From positions 1-64,000 of the forward strand of contig OZ025661.1 in the NCBI GenBank assembly GCA_964019335.1: DNA of 64,000 nucleotides, written 5' to 3'. This document shows, one piece after another, positions 9,036-19,180 of the stretch. The position numbers and the translations under genes were made by a program. The notes below the pieces were generated by a model. The model searched no databases, had not been told where the DNA came from, and saw only the letters and a program-made list of their open reading frames with translations. Positions within the stretch are counted from its first letter, which is position 1. Each line of letters begins with the position of its first letter. The DNA is from Diplonema japonicum. Lineage: Eukaryota; Euglenozoa; Diplonemea; Diplonemida; Diplonemidae.

Positions 9036-9365
9036 ATGCCATTTATATGGAAGCAATCTCACACAACCTGCTATGCCATAACCAAGAACACTGCAGCATT
9101 GAGACGGGTGGATGGGGATGTTACGATACAAGAGGCGGTATGGCCCAATGTCCACCCGAGATGTGTGCTGAGAAGTGCTTCGGGCGGTACTGCTGCGGGT
9201 GGTGACCTTCTGGGTGGTGTAAGAGATTACAGCATGGTAGAGTCGGACAGCGAGTCCTTCGATTGGGCAGGTCTCGCAATTATCTTCGTGACCGTGATCT
9301 TACTATGCTGTCTTGCAGCCAGTATTCAGTATGCAGAGGTTGTTTCCATAAGCTCCGTAAGCTGA
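9036..9365 (+). CDS. Small single-pass membrane protein, candidate SL-tagged retrogene
   Basis: An intron-less plus-strand frame of 109 residues begins two bases after the spliced-leader relic. A soluble N-terminal part (MPFIWKQSHTTCYAITKN...) is followed by an acidic stretch (VESDSESFDW) and one clear membrane span (LAIIFVTVILLCCLAASI) close to the C-terminus, as in a tail-anchored protein. It is on the opposite strand from the U2 gene and the main array. The fused leader suggests it arose by retroposition of an mRNA. I see no poly(A) tail or target-site duplication, so age and activity are unknown. The family is not recognised. Confidence 0.5.
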   Translation: MPFIWKQSHTTCYAITKNTAALRRVDGDVTIQEAVWPNVHPRCVLRSASGGTAAGGDLLGGVRDYSMVESDSESFDWAGLAIIFVTVILLCCLAASIQYAEVVSISSVS

Positions 9366-9751
9366 CTAAATAGAAAAGTTGAAACTGACAAGGCCTTGCC
9401 AAAAGTGGGTAAATTAAGAGGAAAAAGGAACTGAGCCGAGGCAAAAGTTGGCCAGTTGAGCTGAACCTGGAAATGTCTTTCAAGTATTTCACACGTTCTG
9501 TAGATACTCCTTGCACTTCCCGTGCTCCCTCACGTGGACCACCCAAAGAGCTCCAGTCAGCATTCTCCTGGCGTTGTTCTGTATGCCACGCCTTAGTTGT
9601 CTTCCATATCATGAGCAGCAGGGGTTCAAAACTTTGGAAAGTCTTAGTTCTTTTTCCAGCAAATCCAGTGGTTATTTTATTTCACAGGACGGTACCTAGT
9701 AACTTTGAACACATTGCAAACACTTAACTCTTATCAATCTTCAACTTTAAA
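9366..9751. other. Gene-less stretch
   Basis: No supported gene or repeat. The short plus-strand frame at 9473-9727 has no recognisable feature. Confidence 0.4.
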
Positions 9752-10170
9752 ATGCAACAGGGAACTTTGACTAACTGGGTTGGCAAGCGTACTGACAACT
9801 CCAGCCACCTTACCCCCAGACAAGTGCAAGAGATCAATGCCCCGCACACTGCAAAAAAGGCCAAGCCTGCCCTTGGGAAACCCAAGCTCTCAGACCGAAA
9901 AAGCCAGAATTGGCGAGTACGCTGAGACCTACGGGACAACAGCAGCACAAGTCTAGTACCGAGCAGAAACAAGTGCTTTGGTATCGACCTCCAGCATATC
10001 GGACTGGAAAGATCAGTATGCTAACAGAAAACCTGATTCCCCCGTCTGCTGTTGGTCGTCCACCTCTTTTTAAACAGGAAGAAAAAACAAGCCTCTTCAC
10101 CTGGATCGAAAGGCAGAACGTAGCGATTTCGCAGGGGGTCTGCTCCGGTCCACTGTGCTACGGTGGAGTT
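9752..10170 (+). pseudogene. Decayed N-terminal part of a pogo-like (HTH/DDE) transposase
   Basis: Plus-strand fragments in shifting frames give the order seen in the head of pogo/CENP-B-like transposases. First comes a 57-codon piece from the ATG at 9752 (LTNWVGKR ... KPALGKPKLSDRK), then RIGEYAETYGTTAA after a frameshift near 9908. An in-frame TAG follows at 9954, then STSSISDWKDQY, and after another shift AVGRPPLFKQEEKTSL, which resembles the GRPLLLGEELD segment of this group. At least two frameshifts and one stop make it dead, and no DDE catalytic region is present. Confidence 0.4.
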
Positions 10171-10555
10171 TAGGGCTCCTTCTCTTCGTCCTTAGCGAAT
10201 ACTGTGTGCAACCCATGGTTACACGAGTAGGCATTCAACGACACTGATCAAGCGACTGCTCATTTCCTCTTGTTTAGTTCTGCGGTTCCTCCTGCTCCAC
10301 CACGAACTGCTTCACGTTCCCCACGAACTTCAGGAGACACGTGCTCTCACTGACCGCCCCAAGGGAAAGCAACATGTACGCAAGTGCGCGTGTCATTGTG
10401 TGTTGTGTGAATCTGTATTTTTTGTTTTGTTTTGTTTTGTTTTGTTTTGTTTAGAAAAGACTCTCTTGCGTAGCATAATCTGGTAAACGAAAAAGTAAAA
10501 AAGGGGGGTAGATTTGCATTCTCTTTCCGATTCCAATTTGGGTTCGTCACTTTAA
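10171..10555. other. Gene-less stretch with (TTTTG)n
   Basis: It contains a TTTTG microsatellite of about seven units (10419-10452). Nothing else is supported. Confidence 0.5.
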
Positions 10556-10917
10556 AATTTTATCTGATAGTTCAGAAATTTCTTCACTCCTAACCCCCCC
10601 TATAATCTGATTACCCCCCTCTCATAATTTGATAATCCGGGCTATAATTTGATAGCTCAATTATGGGCAGGACTTAGGTGTTTATGGCCCGTGGCTGCCA
10701 AATTATGGGGGGGGAACGTGACATTATTGGGGGCAGAGTGAAATTTTTTTTAACAGGGTTGTCTGGGGACTAAAAATGTGTAGGGTCACCGCACTTCTGC
10801 CTAAATCAACTGAAAATAGGCCGTTTTTCATAATTTGATAGCTATTATTGACAGTTGATAGCTCATAATTTCTCGGTCACTCGGAGTGACTCAATTTCTG
10901 AACTATCAGATAAAATT
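10556..10917. mobile_element. MITE-like element with 25-bp perfect terminal inverted repeats
   Basis: AATTTTATCTGATAGTTCAG(AAATT) at 10556-10580 is matched exactly, inverted, at 10893-10917, giving a 362-bp non-coding unit. The interior repeats the motif ATAATTTGATA(G) four or five times, with a small GTCACTCGGAGTGAC hairpin at 10876-10890. No clear target-site duplication is visible beside the ends. A non-autonomous DNA transposon is the simplest reading. Confidence 0.75.
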
Positions 10918-11407
10918 ACTTACTTTGCGCCAAAATATGGCCATCCCATTACTCTCGAACCGTTTTTTTTGACCTCGGGCCCTGCGGGCCCTCGGCCAAA
11001 AAACCCATGATTCTCGAGTAAATTATGGCCATAATTTGTTGCAAATAAATAGCTATAAAAATTAGAAGTTGAAATTTGCTTTTCAAGGGTTCCAGGGATT
11101 TTAGCCAAAATTCCTTCATCATCTGCTTTTTCCGTCTCCTATAGTTTGCTTTGTCTGGCGTGTTAGGAACGGTTTGCCAATTGCGCTTGTCTTTGCTCCG
11201 CACTTGTCGCAGGACAGTAGACTCGGTGGTGGGTTGTCGTATACCTCCGCGTGACCGCCACTCCCTCTTTGCGTCTTTCTTGCCTCATCTGCTCATAATT
11301 TTCAACTTCAAGGTTGTTTAAGTTAGCAGTCACTAAATAGAAATTGTACTAACAGATACTAAGGAAGAAACAGAACGAAGTTTGTTTTATGGAACGTTCT
11401 ACCACTA
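10918..11407. other. Gene-less 3' flank of the gene array
   Basis: It contains palindromic GGGCCCTGCGGGCCC (10977-10991) and ATGGCCATAATT-type repeats related in composition to the adjoining MITE. No gene is supported. The transcription unit on the minus strand probably ends here or at U2. Confidence 0.4.
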
Positions 11408-12810
11408 CTATGCCATAGGTATGAAACAAGAGTTGTCCATGGAAGATGCTTTCTTTTGAATAGATTCGAATTTCTTTTTATTCAGCTTGATCGATTTTAT
11501 TGTGCCGATGAGCCCCGTGCCGTCGAGGTCTACGTGCAGGTAGTAAGACATTTACGAACATACCTTTCGGAAGGTGAGTGAGTAGGTGAAAACAAGCATC
11601 GAAAGAAGCTTCTGCAAGCTCTTTATGAAAGTGTAAAAGTAAACCTGGGGTGTAACATAACGATTATTGATTAATTGAATGTACCTATCGCACTCTTAAA
11701 CAGCCAAGAGGGGTGCAGCAGAAACAGATCCCAAATATTGCAAGCAACATCAATCGGAAGGCTTTTGCTGAATATCGTAATAAACCTAGCAAGTGGCTCA
11801 TTGTTGAAATAAGTGCCATACCAATCGTAAACGTAAAATTGTGGGTGCAGCCCGATTGCGGAGAAGTGCCCGTACAAAGAAGGCAACACCTCACAGAAGG
11901 TCAAATCATACACGCGAAGGGAGATGCCAATCTCCTGCGGGATGACTCTGAAAAAGGACAATAGATGGCTGTGGTGCAGCAGGTTGGCCAGCGACACAAA
12001 CACGTCTTCGGGGTTCATGTGCAGCAACATCATCGCAACGATGTACGACATGCCCTGCACGTACCCCACATCAGGGCGATACTGCACGTAGGCCTGCAAG
12101 ATCGACGCCATCGCGTCTCGCAGTGGCCCTTCTTGGAAGAACTGGAAGCTGGGAAAAGTCCGCGGCAAGTCAATATCGATGCTCTCCAACGCCGCCTGCT
12201 CAGCTTCGGCCTCCTCCGTGATGCTCCTGTTCTTATCTTTCAGCGCCTCCCGTGCAGCGGCTCCCCGTATGCGGAAAATATTATACAAGTCGGGAGTAAT
12301 TTGCAGCTTGTTCCCTATCGCCCTCTGCCACAACGCCGCACGCACCTTCTCAGGAACACCCTCCATCCACAACTTCCGTGCGCGCTTTGATCCATTTGCT
12401 CCTTCCCAGTTTGGGAAGATATCTTGCTCCCACACAGTAATCTGCCTGCAGGTGTTCTTCTCTTGTTCTTCTTCTTCTCTTCTTCGTCTCCTTTCACTTT
12501 CAGCGGCCTTTTTCGCCCCTGCATTCAGTGCCGCTATCTGTTTGGCGTGCAGCAATGCTTCATTGCGCGACTTAGGCGGCAGTCCTGAAGGCCGCCCCGT
12601 AAGGCCGTTCAGCAGATCTGCTGGCGTAGTTGCCATGCTTATGCTTGGGGGCGCTGTGGACAGCTTTAAATTAGGCTTGAAGATCCCTTTTACTTTTTTC
12701 ATGACCTTCTTGGCGCCATTCTCCCTACTTCCTTCGGACCTTGTCGGCGAGCACACTTCATGTTCTTCGGTGTCCGGACCTGTGGTCCCGCTCCCTGCTG
12801 ACTCTAGCAT
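11408..12810 (-). CDS. TBC-domain Rab GTPase-activating protein
   Basis: A Rab-GAP of about 442 residues built from three exons: 12810-11685, 11644-11564 and 11529-11408. The introns are 40 nt (GTACAT...CAG) and 34 nt (GTATGT...TAG). The N-terminal 130 residues are low-complexity, then a Lys/Arg/Glu helix. The TBC domain follows with both catalytic fingers intact: the Arg finger IDIDLPRTF and the Gln finger VGYVQGMS. Without splicing the domain ends abruptly. The second exon supplies LLLHFHKELAEASFDACF, the expected last TBC helices, which confirms the intron. The arrangement is closest to TBC1D12/TBC1D14-like proteins of membrane traffic and autophagy (inference). A pyrimidine-rich acceptor (CTATTTTCCCCTCAG) lies about 35 bases upstream of the ATG. 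This is the last gene of the minus-strand array before U2. Confidence 0.85.
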
Positions 12811-12972
12811 AGTTGCAAGGTTGCTGCTGTATGCATATTTTTTGTGTCCTGAGGGGAAAATAGTGTTATTTAGATAGCAAGCAGCAGTTCAAAGCAGTAG
12901 TAGTGCATAATGTAAATTAGTTAACCATAAAATATAAAGCAAGGTGCAAATACAACCTTGCTTACTAGCCTT

Positions 12973-13833
12973 CTAGGCTTGCTTATTTTGGCACTGCTGG
13001 AGACATTTTATTTTTAAGCCCGTCTGCTCCTGCAGCAGCATCTCATCCCTTTTTCTCTCCATGCATACAGCACGCTTTTGCTCCAACAGCTGTTTCGTGG
13101 CTAAAAAATGTACAATGGGCACCTGCGTGACACCGCAGAGGTCATGGAACGACACATGCACGAAGCACTCGCGGAAGCGGGTACGTGACTGGTCGCAGTC
13201 GCCCGTGGCAGGCGGTTGGGGTGCGTTCTGCTCCATCTTTGATGATGACTAAGGTGGAGCGATATATGCATACCAATGCCTCATCTGCTACGTCGGATGG
13301 TTGCAACAACGGGTTGTTGTGGATGAACAGCTTCTGGAGCTCTCTCATTTCGAGCACGCCACTGGGGTACGCTCGGATGTGGTTCGTATCCGCTTGCAAT
13401 TCTTGCAATTTTTTTAAGTTCCATATTTCATGGGGCAACTCCTGTGCGGCAGTGCAACATCACTAAAGCATACCGTCAATCGATTGTTGTTAACATGCAG
13501 CCTCTCCAAGTGCCGCAACTTTCCAATGTCTGCAGGAAGACTCTGCAGGTTGTTGTACGCAAGATTCAGCCACGTAAGATTTGTGAGGTTCCCTATTGCG
13601 GCAGGCACGCTGCTCAGCTGATAGCAGTTGTCAACGTGCAAAATAGTCAGCTTAGGCTTTAAAATCTTGATGTCTTCAGGAAAGTGCTTCAAGTCATGGT
13701 TGTGGCAAAAGTGAAAAGAGGTGTCGCCCCTTTCTAGCGCATCCTGTGAAAGTCGGAAACGTGGGAATCATACCTGTATCTCTTCGCACAACTGGTCCTC
13801 CACCATCTCCTCTTCTGTGAGGACGCCATACAT
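12973..13833 (-). CDS. Leucine-rich repeat protein with three tiny introns
   Basis: A 257-residue model in four exons: 13833-13774, 13743-13474, 13441-13274 and 13248-12973. The introns are 30, 32 and 25 nt, all GTATG...AG. Five or six LRRs of the LxxLxLxxNxLxxLP type run through exons 2 and 3, for example LTWLNLAYNNLQSLPADIG and LERLHVNNNRLTELP. A Cys-containing C-terminal region is followed by a charged helix (LLEQKRAVCMERKRDEML). The ATG sits two bases after a TATTCAG acceptor, giving an almost leaderless mRNA body. LRR proteins of this size usually serve as protein-binding scaffolds, and nothing here indicates the partner. The 25-nt last intron is the shortest in the window. Confidence 0.8.
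13249..13273 (-). other. 25-nt cis-intron
   Basis: GTATGCATATATCGCTCCACC then TTAG. Removal joins GCATTG to TCATCATCAAAG and brings the last exon of the LRR gene into frame. It is the shortest intron I find here. The alternative is translation through it with a different C-terminus ending at 13142. Confidence 0.65.
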
Positions 13834-13921
13834 TTCTGAATAGCTAATGTCTTGAATGAGTCATAGAAAACCGAAGACTAGAAACAAAAAGCCAGCTGAT
13901 CTAAACGAAACTACTTGTACT

Positions 13922-16280
13922 TTACAATGTGATGATCTGGTTATGTTGTTCATAAGGGAGTCAGGGCACACCTTTGATAACCGTCCTTTAACATCGTCAC
14001 TGCACAAGAAGGGCACAGGCGAGTCCTTCAGCGCGGCAACGATGTCATTCCGCACCTGCGACCTGCCCATTGGCTGCAGCAGTCCCATGACTGTCGCGTG
14101 AAGCTGTTGTGATAGCTGAGGTTTGCTTTTGCATACTTGTGTAAGAGATATCTTTTCTACAATGGCTGGCGTCATGAGGCACACGAGGGTGATGTAGTTG
14201 TAAATATCTACAGAGCCCTTGCCAAGTGCTCCGCTCCGCAAAGCACGTAGCTGCAAGTTAGTCACATTCAGAACCTGAGAAAGACGTTGAATTTTGCCTT
14301 CACATACCTTCAGGCCACATATCTCCAGTACCAGATGCTCAGCCTTCCTCATATCTTCCTCAGTGGCACCGATGCTAGAAAGGATGTTTTCAAGATCGTC
14401 TTTTTTGCTCTCACTCTTGCTGACAACGCTTTCTTCTTCCCCCTCAATCTCTTCTTCTTCTTCTTCTTCTTCCTCGTCTTCTTCTTCCTCATCTTCTTCC
14501 TCCTCCTCTTCTCCTTCGTCCTCGCTGCTCTTTTCGGTATCACTAGCGGAACTTAACTGTGGTGAACATGAATACTCTGCACAACGCATACCTCGTCCAG
14601 CTCCAGACTACATGAGGAGCTGCCTTCGTCGTCCGAAAGGTCGAAGTAGTGATCTTCAATCACTTTGTGTGCCATAAACAGGCAGCTGGTTGCAATTAAA
14701 GGACTGTGCAATGGCCGTGGCATGCCTGCGACCTTGACAAAGGTATCAAACAGATAAATGCCGACCAAGTAATGGCTGACGTCTAGTTGTTTGTAGCATT
14801 GTGCAAACAAGCGCAGTACCTCCGTGAGGCACGCGGTTCGCTGGCGAAGGGTTTCTCCATTGAGCAAAGGCGAGCTGTCGACAGGAAGGGGATGCACATA
14901 AGCATCAGCTTTATGCATGAGGCACAATTGCTTATCGTCCTCTGCTGGTGTGTCGACAGTAACAGTGTCGAAGAAAGAGTGTTGCTTGGCTGCAGAATGG
15001 AGTATCCGCTTTGCAGGGTTGCAGATTAGCATCTCGCTCAGCAGGTCTGCCAATGCTTCCCACTCGGGATCTTCTTCATCTCCAACGATCTCTTTCCTCA
15101 TCGTATGCTGCGGTTTTCTAGGCACCTTAGACAGCATGTCTGTCATTTGAAGGTACTTGGGAAGCTCTTCGAAGCCTGGCCAGTCGTTTTCAGTTGGCAC
15201 ACCCAGCTCGGTGAATACCATCTCCAGAAGGTTATCATCGTTGTGTGAGGAGTCATCAGTGTCGAAGAGAGGACCTCTCACCACAAGGAAAAACACTACC
15301 AGTGCAACGGACCAAATGTCACAAGCGAAGGTGTATGTGTCGCAACCCATTGATATCTCGGGTGGGCGGTAGTCCAGTGTGAAGATGTGTCGATGCCACA
15401 TAACTGGTGCGAACAGCCGTGCTTGTCCGAAGTCCGCAAGCTTGATAAGCTCAGTCTTGTCGTCCCACAGGATATTAGCGGGTTTCCAGTCTCTGTGGAC
15501 GATGTTCTCGGAATCAAGGAACTCGCATACTGTCAGCAGCTGGTAGAAAATTCTCCTGATTTTAAACAAGTTCCTGTTGAACTTAATGTCGTGCAGCGTG
15601 CGGGGGTGACTATCCATAACAAGGAAGACGTCTCTAAGATTGACTGCTAATCCATGTAGACACACAACATAGGGGTGGCCTCGCAGCTTTGTGAGGGTGC
15701 TGATCTCTCTGAGTACGTCTTGGCTTATCGTCTTACTTTTTAAAAGGAAGCGTTTAACTGCCAAAGGTGTGCGAGAGCTGTTGTTTGCCACGTAGCATTT
15801 ATAGACCTTGCCGTGCACCCCTTCTCCTAGTATCTTACAATACCTAAAGTTTGTGAAGCTGAAAGACTCTGATGACTTCGTGACTGGCTGCCCGTTCACG
15901 ATGTCATTTGTACCCTGCGTGTAGATCCCATAGTACACGTCTGCTAGTGCATAGATGATGGCAGTTGTTGCACTCAGCACTGTGAGGCGACCCCTCCCTG
16001 ATGAAACGAGGGTCTTGATGCTACTGTATATTTCGTCAAGCTGCCTGTCCATGAACCTGTCACTCACGTCATGTATAGTGAAGCAAGGACTTTCGTCAGG
16101 GTATCCACTTGGTACGAACACCTCAATGCCTGCCTTCTTTCCTGGGCGCAACCCTTTAACTTCAATATCCATCCAGTACCTATCCTCCCCCTCTTCCCTC
16201 AATGGAAGATACGACTTGAGGATGGTCAACTCATCTTGTAATGAATTTATAGCCCGTGGACAAGGTTCACCGGTGGGCAT
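13922..16280 (-). CDS. RWD-CDK-cyclin fusion kinase
   Basis: A 762-residue single chain with three parts. The RWD domain (about 10-115) contains ELTILKSYLPL and the motif SGYPDESP. The CDK-type kinase (about 145-440) shows GEGVHGKVY, Lys176, HRDWKPANIL (Leu to Trp in the catalytic loop), DFGQAR, TLDYRPPEI and the CDK signature GVPTENDWPGFEELPKY. A cyclin-box fold starts near 478 (LRQRTACLTEVLRLF ... LVGIYLFDTFV ... SCLFMAHKVIED). It is interrupted by a Glu-rich insert and resumes after a 35-nt intron (14591-14557) with MRKAEHLVLEICGL. A further 35-nt intron (13971-13937) probably gives the C-terminus IITL and a stop at 13922; unspliced it would end at 13861. The inactivating changes expected in pseudokinases are absent. 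I infer a kinase carrying its own cyclin in cis. The ATG follows a CTGCACAG acceptor by three bases. Confidence 0.8.
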
Positions 16281-16328
16281 GTCCTGTGCAGATTTATGGA
16301 TCGTGCAAAACTTGATTCGAATAACGAG

Positions 16329-17138
16329 TTACTTTTTCTCCACGCTTAACAATGGATTCACTTGAAATATGAGAGACAGTACCTCCCGAGCATCTGATGT
16401 TGTAAAACCATCATACGCGTCACTGTCGTCGTCTTGGTCGTGGTCCATCGCTTTGATGGTGTAGTAGTAAAGCCCAGCGCTGTCGAGGTCTTCCCTCACA
16501 TCCGCATCCCACACCGAAGCATAGCCGTCCCTTAAGAGCATCGACCAGGCCTGGGAGGGCGTTGGGTGGTTGGCATCCTTGACGACGTATTTAGATTCAG
16601 ATTTGCTTTCAGTATCGCTGCCCAAGGCGTCACTTTGAACAATACGTGTGACCCGTCTGCAAGGCAACATGGTGTCAGGCAAGAGCTCTGCCAGCTCGCT
16701 GAACACCTGAGATGTGCATGTCACCAAGAACATCTCAGGAAGTGCTTTCGTTATCTTCATAGGGTGTGTGCCCCTCGGGTACAGCAGGTCCCAGTCCCAG
16801 TTCATCGCAATGGTCATCCCATCCTTGCTCAGTGTCATGCTCAGCGGGCTAATGAACTTATCGTTCTCGTCACTGACACGTACACCTGCCAGCAGCAGCC
16901 TACTATCCGACAGCAGCCCTGAGAAATTGTACTGCACACCCTCGCCTGTCCATGAACAGCTAACTCTGTCCTCGCATTGTTCAAACCTCACATTGTAGTA
17001 GACATTGTCCTTGAAGTGCCACAATCCCCACCACCCTTCCCATTGCTTCGTAGGCAGAGAGCTCTTATAATTATCAAACTCTCTATCGTTGTCAATTAGT
17101 GTTCCGTGCTGCTCCTCCAGCAGTTGGGCCAAACTCAT
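16329..17138 (-). CDS. Conserved-looking hypothetical protein
   Basis: A single-exon frame of 269 residues whose ATG follows a TCACACAG acceptor by about 10 bases. The first half is rich in Trp and beta-type patterns (QWEGWWGLWHFKDNVYY, CSWTGEGVQYNFSG, MTIAMNWDWDLLYP) and looks like a compact beta-sheet domain. The second half is acidic and probably flexible. I do not recognise the family and see no signal peptide, membrane span or catalytic motif. It lies 48 bases upstream of the CDK-cyclin gene on the same strand. Confidence 0.65.
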   Translation of the reverse strand: MSLAQLLEEQHGTLIDNDREFDNYKSSLPTKQWEGWWGLWHFKDNVYYNVRFEQCEDRVSCSWTGEGVQYNFSGLLSDSRLLLAGVRVSDENDKFISPLSMTLSKDGMTIAMNWDWDLLYPRGTHPMKITKALPEMFLVTCTSQVFSELAELLPDTMLPCRRVTRIVQSDALGSDTESKSESKYVVKDANHPTPSQAWSMLLRDGYASVWDADVREDLDSAGLYYYTIKAMDHDQDDDSDAYDGFTTSDAREVLSLIFQVNPLLSVEKK

Positions 17139-17196
17139 CTTGCCAGCCTGTGTGACCTCAGTGGAATAAATTAATTTATATCAGAAGAGAGGGCCT

Positions 17197-18165
17197 TTAG
17201 TTGCGTATTCCTTCTAAGAAGCGCCTGACAGCACGCTGTAAGACAACTGAGGCATTGATGTGTACCTGGGTGTACGACTCAGTACGCTGCAGGGTGTGCA
17301 CCTCGTTGCACGCAGCTGTGACATAGGCTGCTACCGACAGGCCCTCAAGTCTTGAGTTGCCTGACAGCTCTGGGGTGAAGCAGGGGAGGGCCACACAGGG
17401 TAGCGTTCTCAATGTTTTTGGCGGTACTGGCTTCCGAAATCTGCTGGTGTGTAATGGCGTTAGACTGTAAAGTTCTTGCAGCACAGCGGCATTGTATTGA
17501 CCGTTGGTCTGCCACGGCACTTCTTCGTTTTGATCGCTCTGCCTATTCAGAGCAAAAATGGTGTCATCTAACGACACTGCAACCACAGGAGCGCTCTCAG
17601 AGCATTCGATTTCACCGACACGAACAGGGACCTTCCCTGCTACTATCTGCTGCTTCACACTGCAAGACTCCAACTTGTTCAACACATGCATCAACCTCTT
17701 TTCCAAAATGTCCTTCTTGCTACTATCACTGCACAACGCCTTTAATGTGTGCAACATGTTCCAACAGGCTGCTGCTGCAAGCGATCGATCCCCTTCGCTT
17801 TCTGCCTTCTCTAGTCCAATGCAGCTGTATTCATACGCACCTTTCATGTCCTCCGCGTCCATGCATGCTGCCGACATGTTCACGTAGATCTTCGCGTCGT
17901 TTGACATTTGGTTGTTGTCACGTGTTTTTATCTTTCTCACAGCAATGCCCAATTCCCTAATAGCAGCGTGTTTGAGACCCGTGTCGGATATCTTCTCGAC
18001 AAGCAGCAGTGCCTCCGACAACCACAGTGCACCATCGTCACCACCGAGGTCTGCTGCTCTGCAATGCTGCGTGATGACCTCCTTCAAGATATGGTATTTG
18101 TGCGATGCACTTCCTACTGCGAGTAATAACTCAAGGTCGGCTAGGCGCTTCCTGACTCCTTCCAT
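17197..18165 (-). CDS. Helical hypothetical protein with C-terminal IQ-like motif
   Basis: About 322 residues from the Met at 18165; the frame is open further upstream but overlaps the neighbour's end. The N-terminal two-thirds are alpha-helical with TPR-like spacing (for example AYEYSCIGLEKAESEGDRSL). The extreme C-terminus, ASVVLQRAVRRFLEG, resembles an IQ calmodulin-binding helix. An acceptor-like CGGCACCATAG lies about 10 bases upstream, with an out-of-frame ATG between it and the chosen start, so the start is uncertain. Function unknown. Confidence 0.6.
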   Translation of the reverse strand: MEGVRKRLADLELLLAVGSASHKYHILKEVITQHCRAADLGGDDGALWLSEALLLVEKISDTGLKHAAIRELGIAVRKIKTRDNNQMSNDAKIYVNMSAACMDAEDMKGAYEYSCIGLEKAESEGDRSLAAAACWNMLHTLKALCSDSSKKDILEKRLMHVLNKLESCSVKQQIVAGKVPVRVGEIECSESAPVVAVSLDDTIFALNRQSDQNEEVPWQTNGQYNAAVLQELYSLTPLHTSRFRKPVPPKTLRTLPCVALPCFTPELSGNSRLEGLSVAAYVTAACNEVHTLQRTESYTQVHINASVVLQRAVRRFLEGIRN

Positions 18166-18223
18166 AGCATCATAGTGTAACCTATGGTGCCGTTTGTGTT
18201 TACAACTGTGTCGGTTGTGAATA

Positions 18224-19108
18224 TTAATTGAAGAGAGCTCTATAAGTCTCCCGCGGGTTCTTTGTTTCCCGCTCAGTGAGAAATGATGGTGGGTCCATGG
18301 CTGAATCTTCCATGAGCTCTTGCCGTCTCTCCTCTTCCTCGTGCGCACGTTGCCTTTTCAAAAGCTCCAACGTTTCGAAGGTCGAAAGTGCCTTCACACA
18401 CCGCCTGTCAGGTGCCGCAGTCTTGTTCGGGACCACGTGGATGTTGCGTTTCAAGATCTTTGCTTGCTGCGCCCTGTGATGGTTATTTAGGCAACTTGCA
18501 TACCTGTCTCCCTGAGGCAGTGCCGTGACGCTTAAGGTGTCTAGAGCTGCTAATATCTTATTTGCGGTTTCTTTGTCGCCGCTCCTGTTGCATTATGAAA
18601 AATATACATGACAATACCTCAAGTAAACTTCCATTTGCACCAGCATGGGCGCTCTGTTGTCCGCCACGTTGTCTCGCGTAACGCTCCAAGGTGCTAGCAT
18701 TTTCTCCGCAGCTTTAAGCTGCTCTTCAGTAGGCATCTCTGGTTTCCTTGATTCAGTTACTTCACTCCGTTTTGTTTCTGTTTTTACTTCGCTCGCCGTA
18801 CCCCCAAGAGGATCTCCTGCGGGCACGCAGATCCTTACTTCTTTCTTAGGCTCCGCTTTGACCTCTTTCTCTACTTCAGTATTTTCATTCAGCTTAATAT
18901 TCCCGATTTTCATTGGCAAACCGCCAAGCAGCATGGCCTCTTCCTTGCTTTTGATGTCTTCTAGCCTAGCCTTGTACCCCGCGATCCTCTTGTGTATTCT
19001 CTCACCTTTGTCACGTAACCTGTTGATGAGCGCTTCATCCGCGAGAAGTGACTCAGCCCCTTGCAAATCATTCTCCACTTCCCGCTTCTCCCTTAGGAGT
19101 GTTTCCAT
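18224..19108 (-). CDS. Coiled-coil protein with a possible TFIIS-N-like helical region
   Basis: A 273-residue model in three exons: 19108-18618, 18584-18504 and 18473-18224. The introns are 33 nt (GTATTG...CAG) and 30 nt (GTATGC...CAG). Both junctions split codons and restore one frame. The N-terminus is a coiled coil (METLLREKREVENDLQ...), then a charged linker. Next is a helical block, VYLRSGDKETANKILAALDT, TLSVTALPQGD and AKILKRN, whose pattern loosely recalls the TFIIS N-terminal domain. The C-terminus is another charged helix. The TFIIS-N resemblance is weak and is an inference. The ATG follows a CACACCACAG acceptor by four bases. Confidence 0.65.
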
Positions 19109-19180
19109 GATGCCTGTGGTGTGTTGCATAACGAATGTGTTGGTTTAAATAAGTGTACTGCTTCTTTCCCTCTCCTATAT

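Noticed and set aside
13142-13438. LRR gene continuing without splicing to 13142
   Set aside because: The read-through C-terminus is low quality, while a 25-nt GTATG...AG intron opens a longer, better exon to 12973.
14287-14677. Plus-strand Ser- and Phe-rich frames opposite the kinase-cyclin gene
   Set aside because: Antisense of the GAA/GAG-rich acidic insert of the cyclin region. No independent features.
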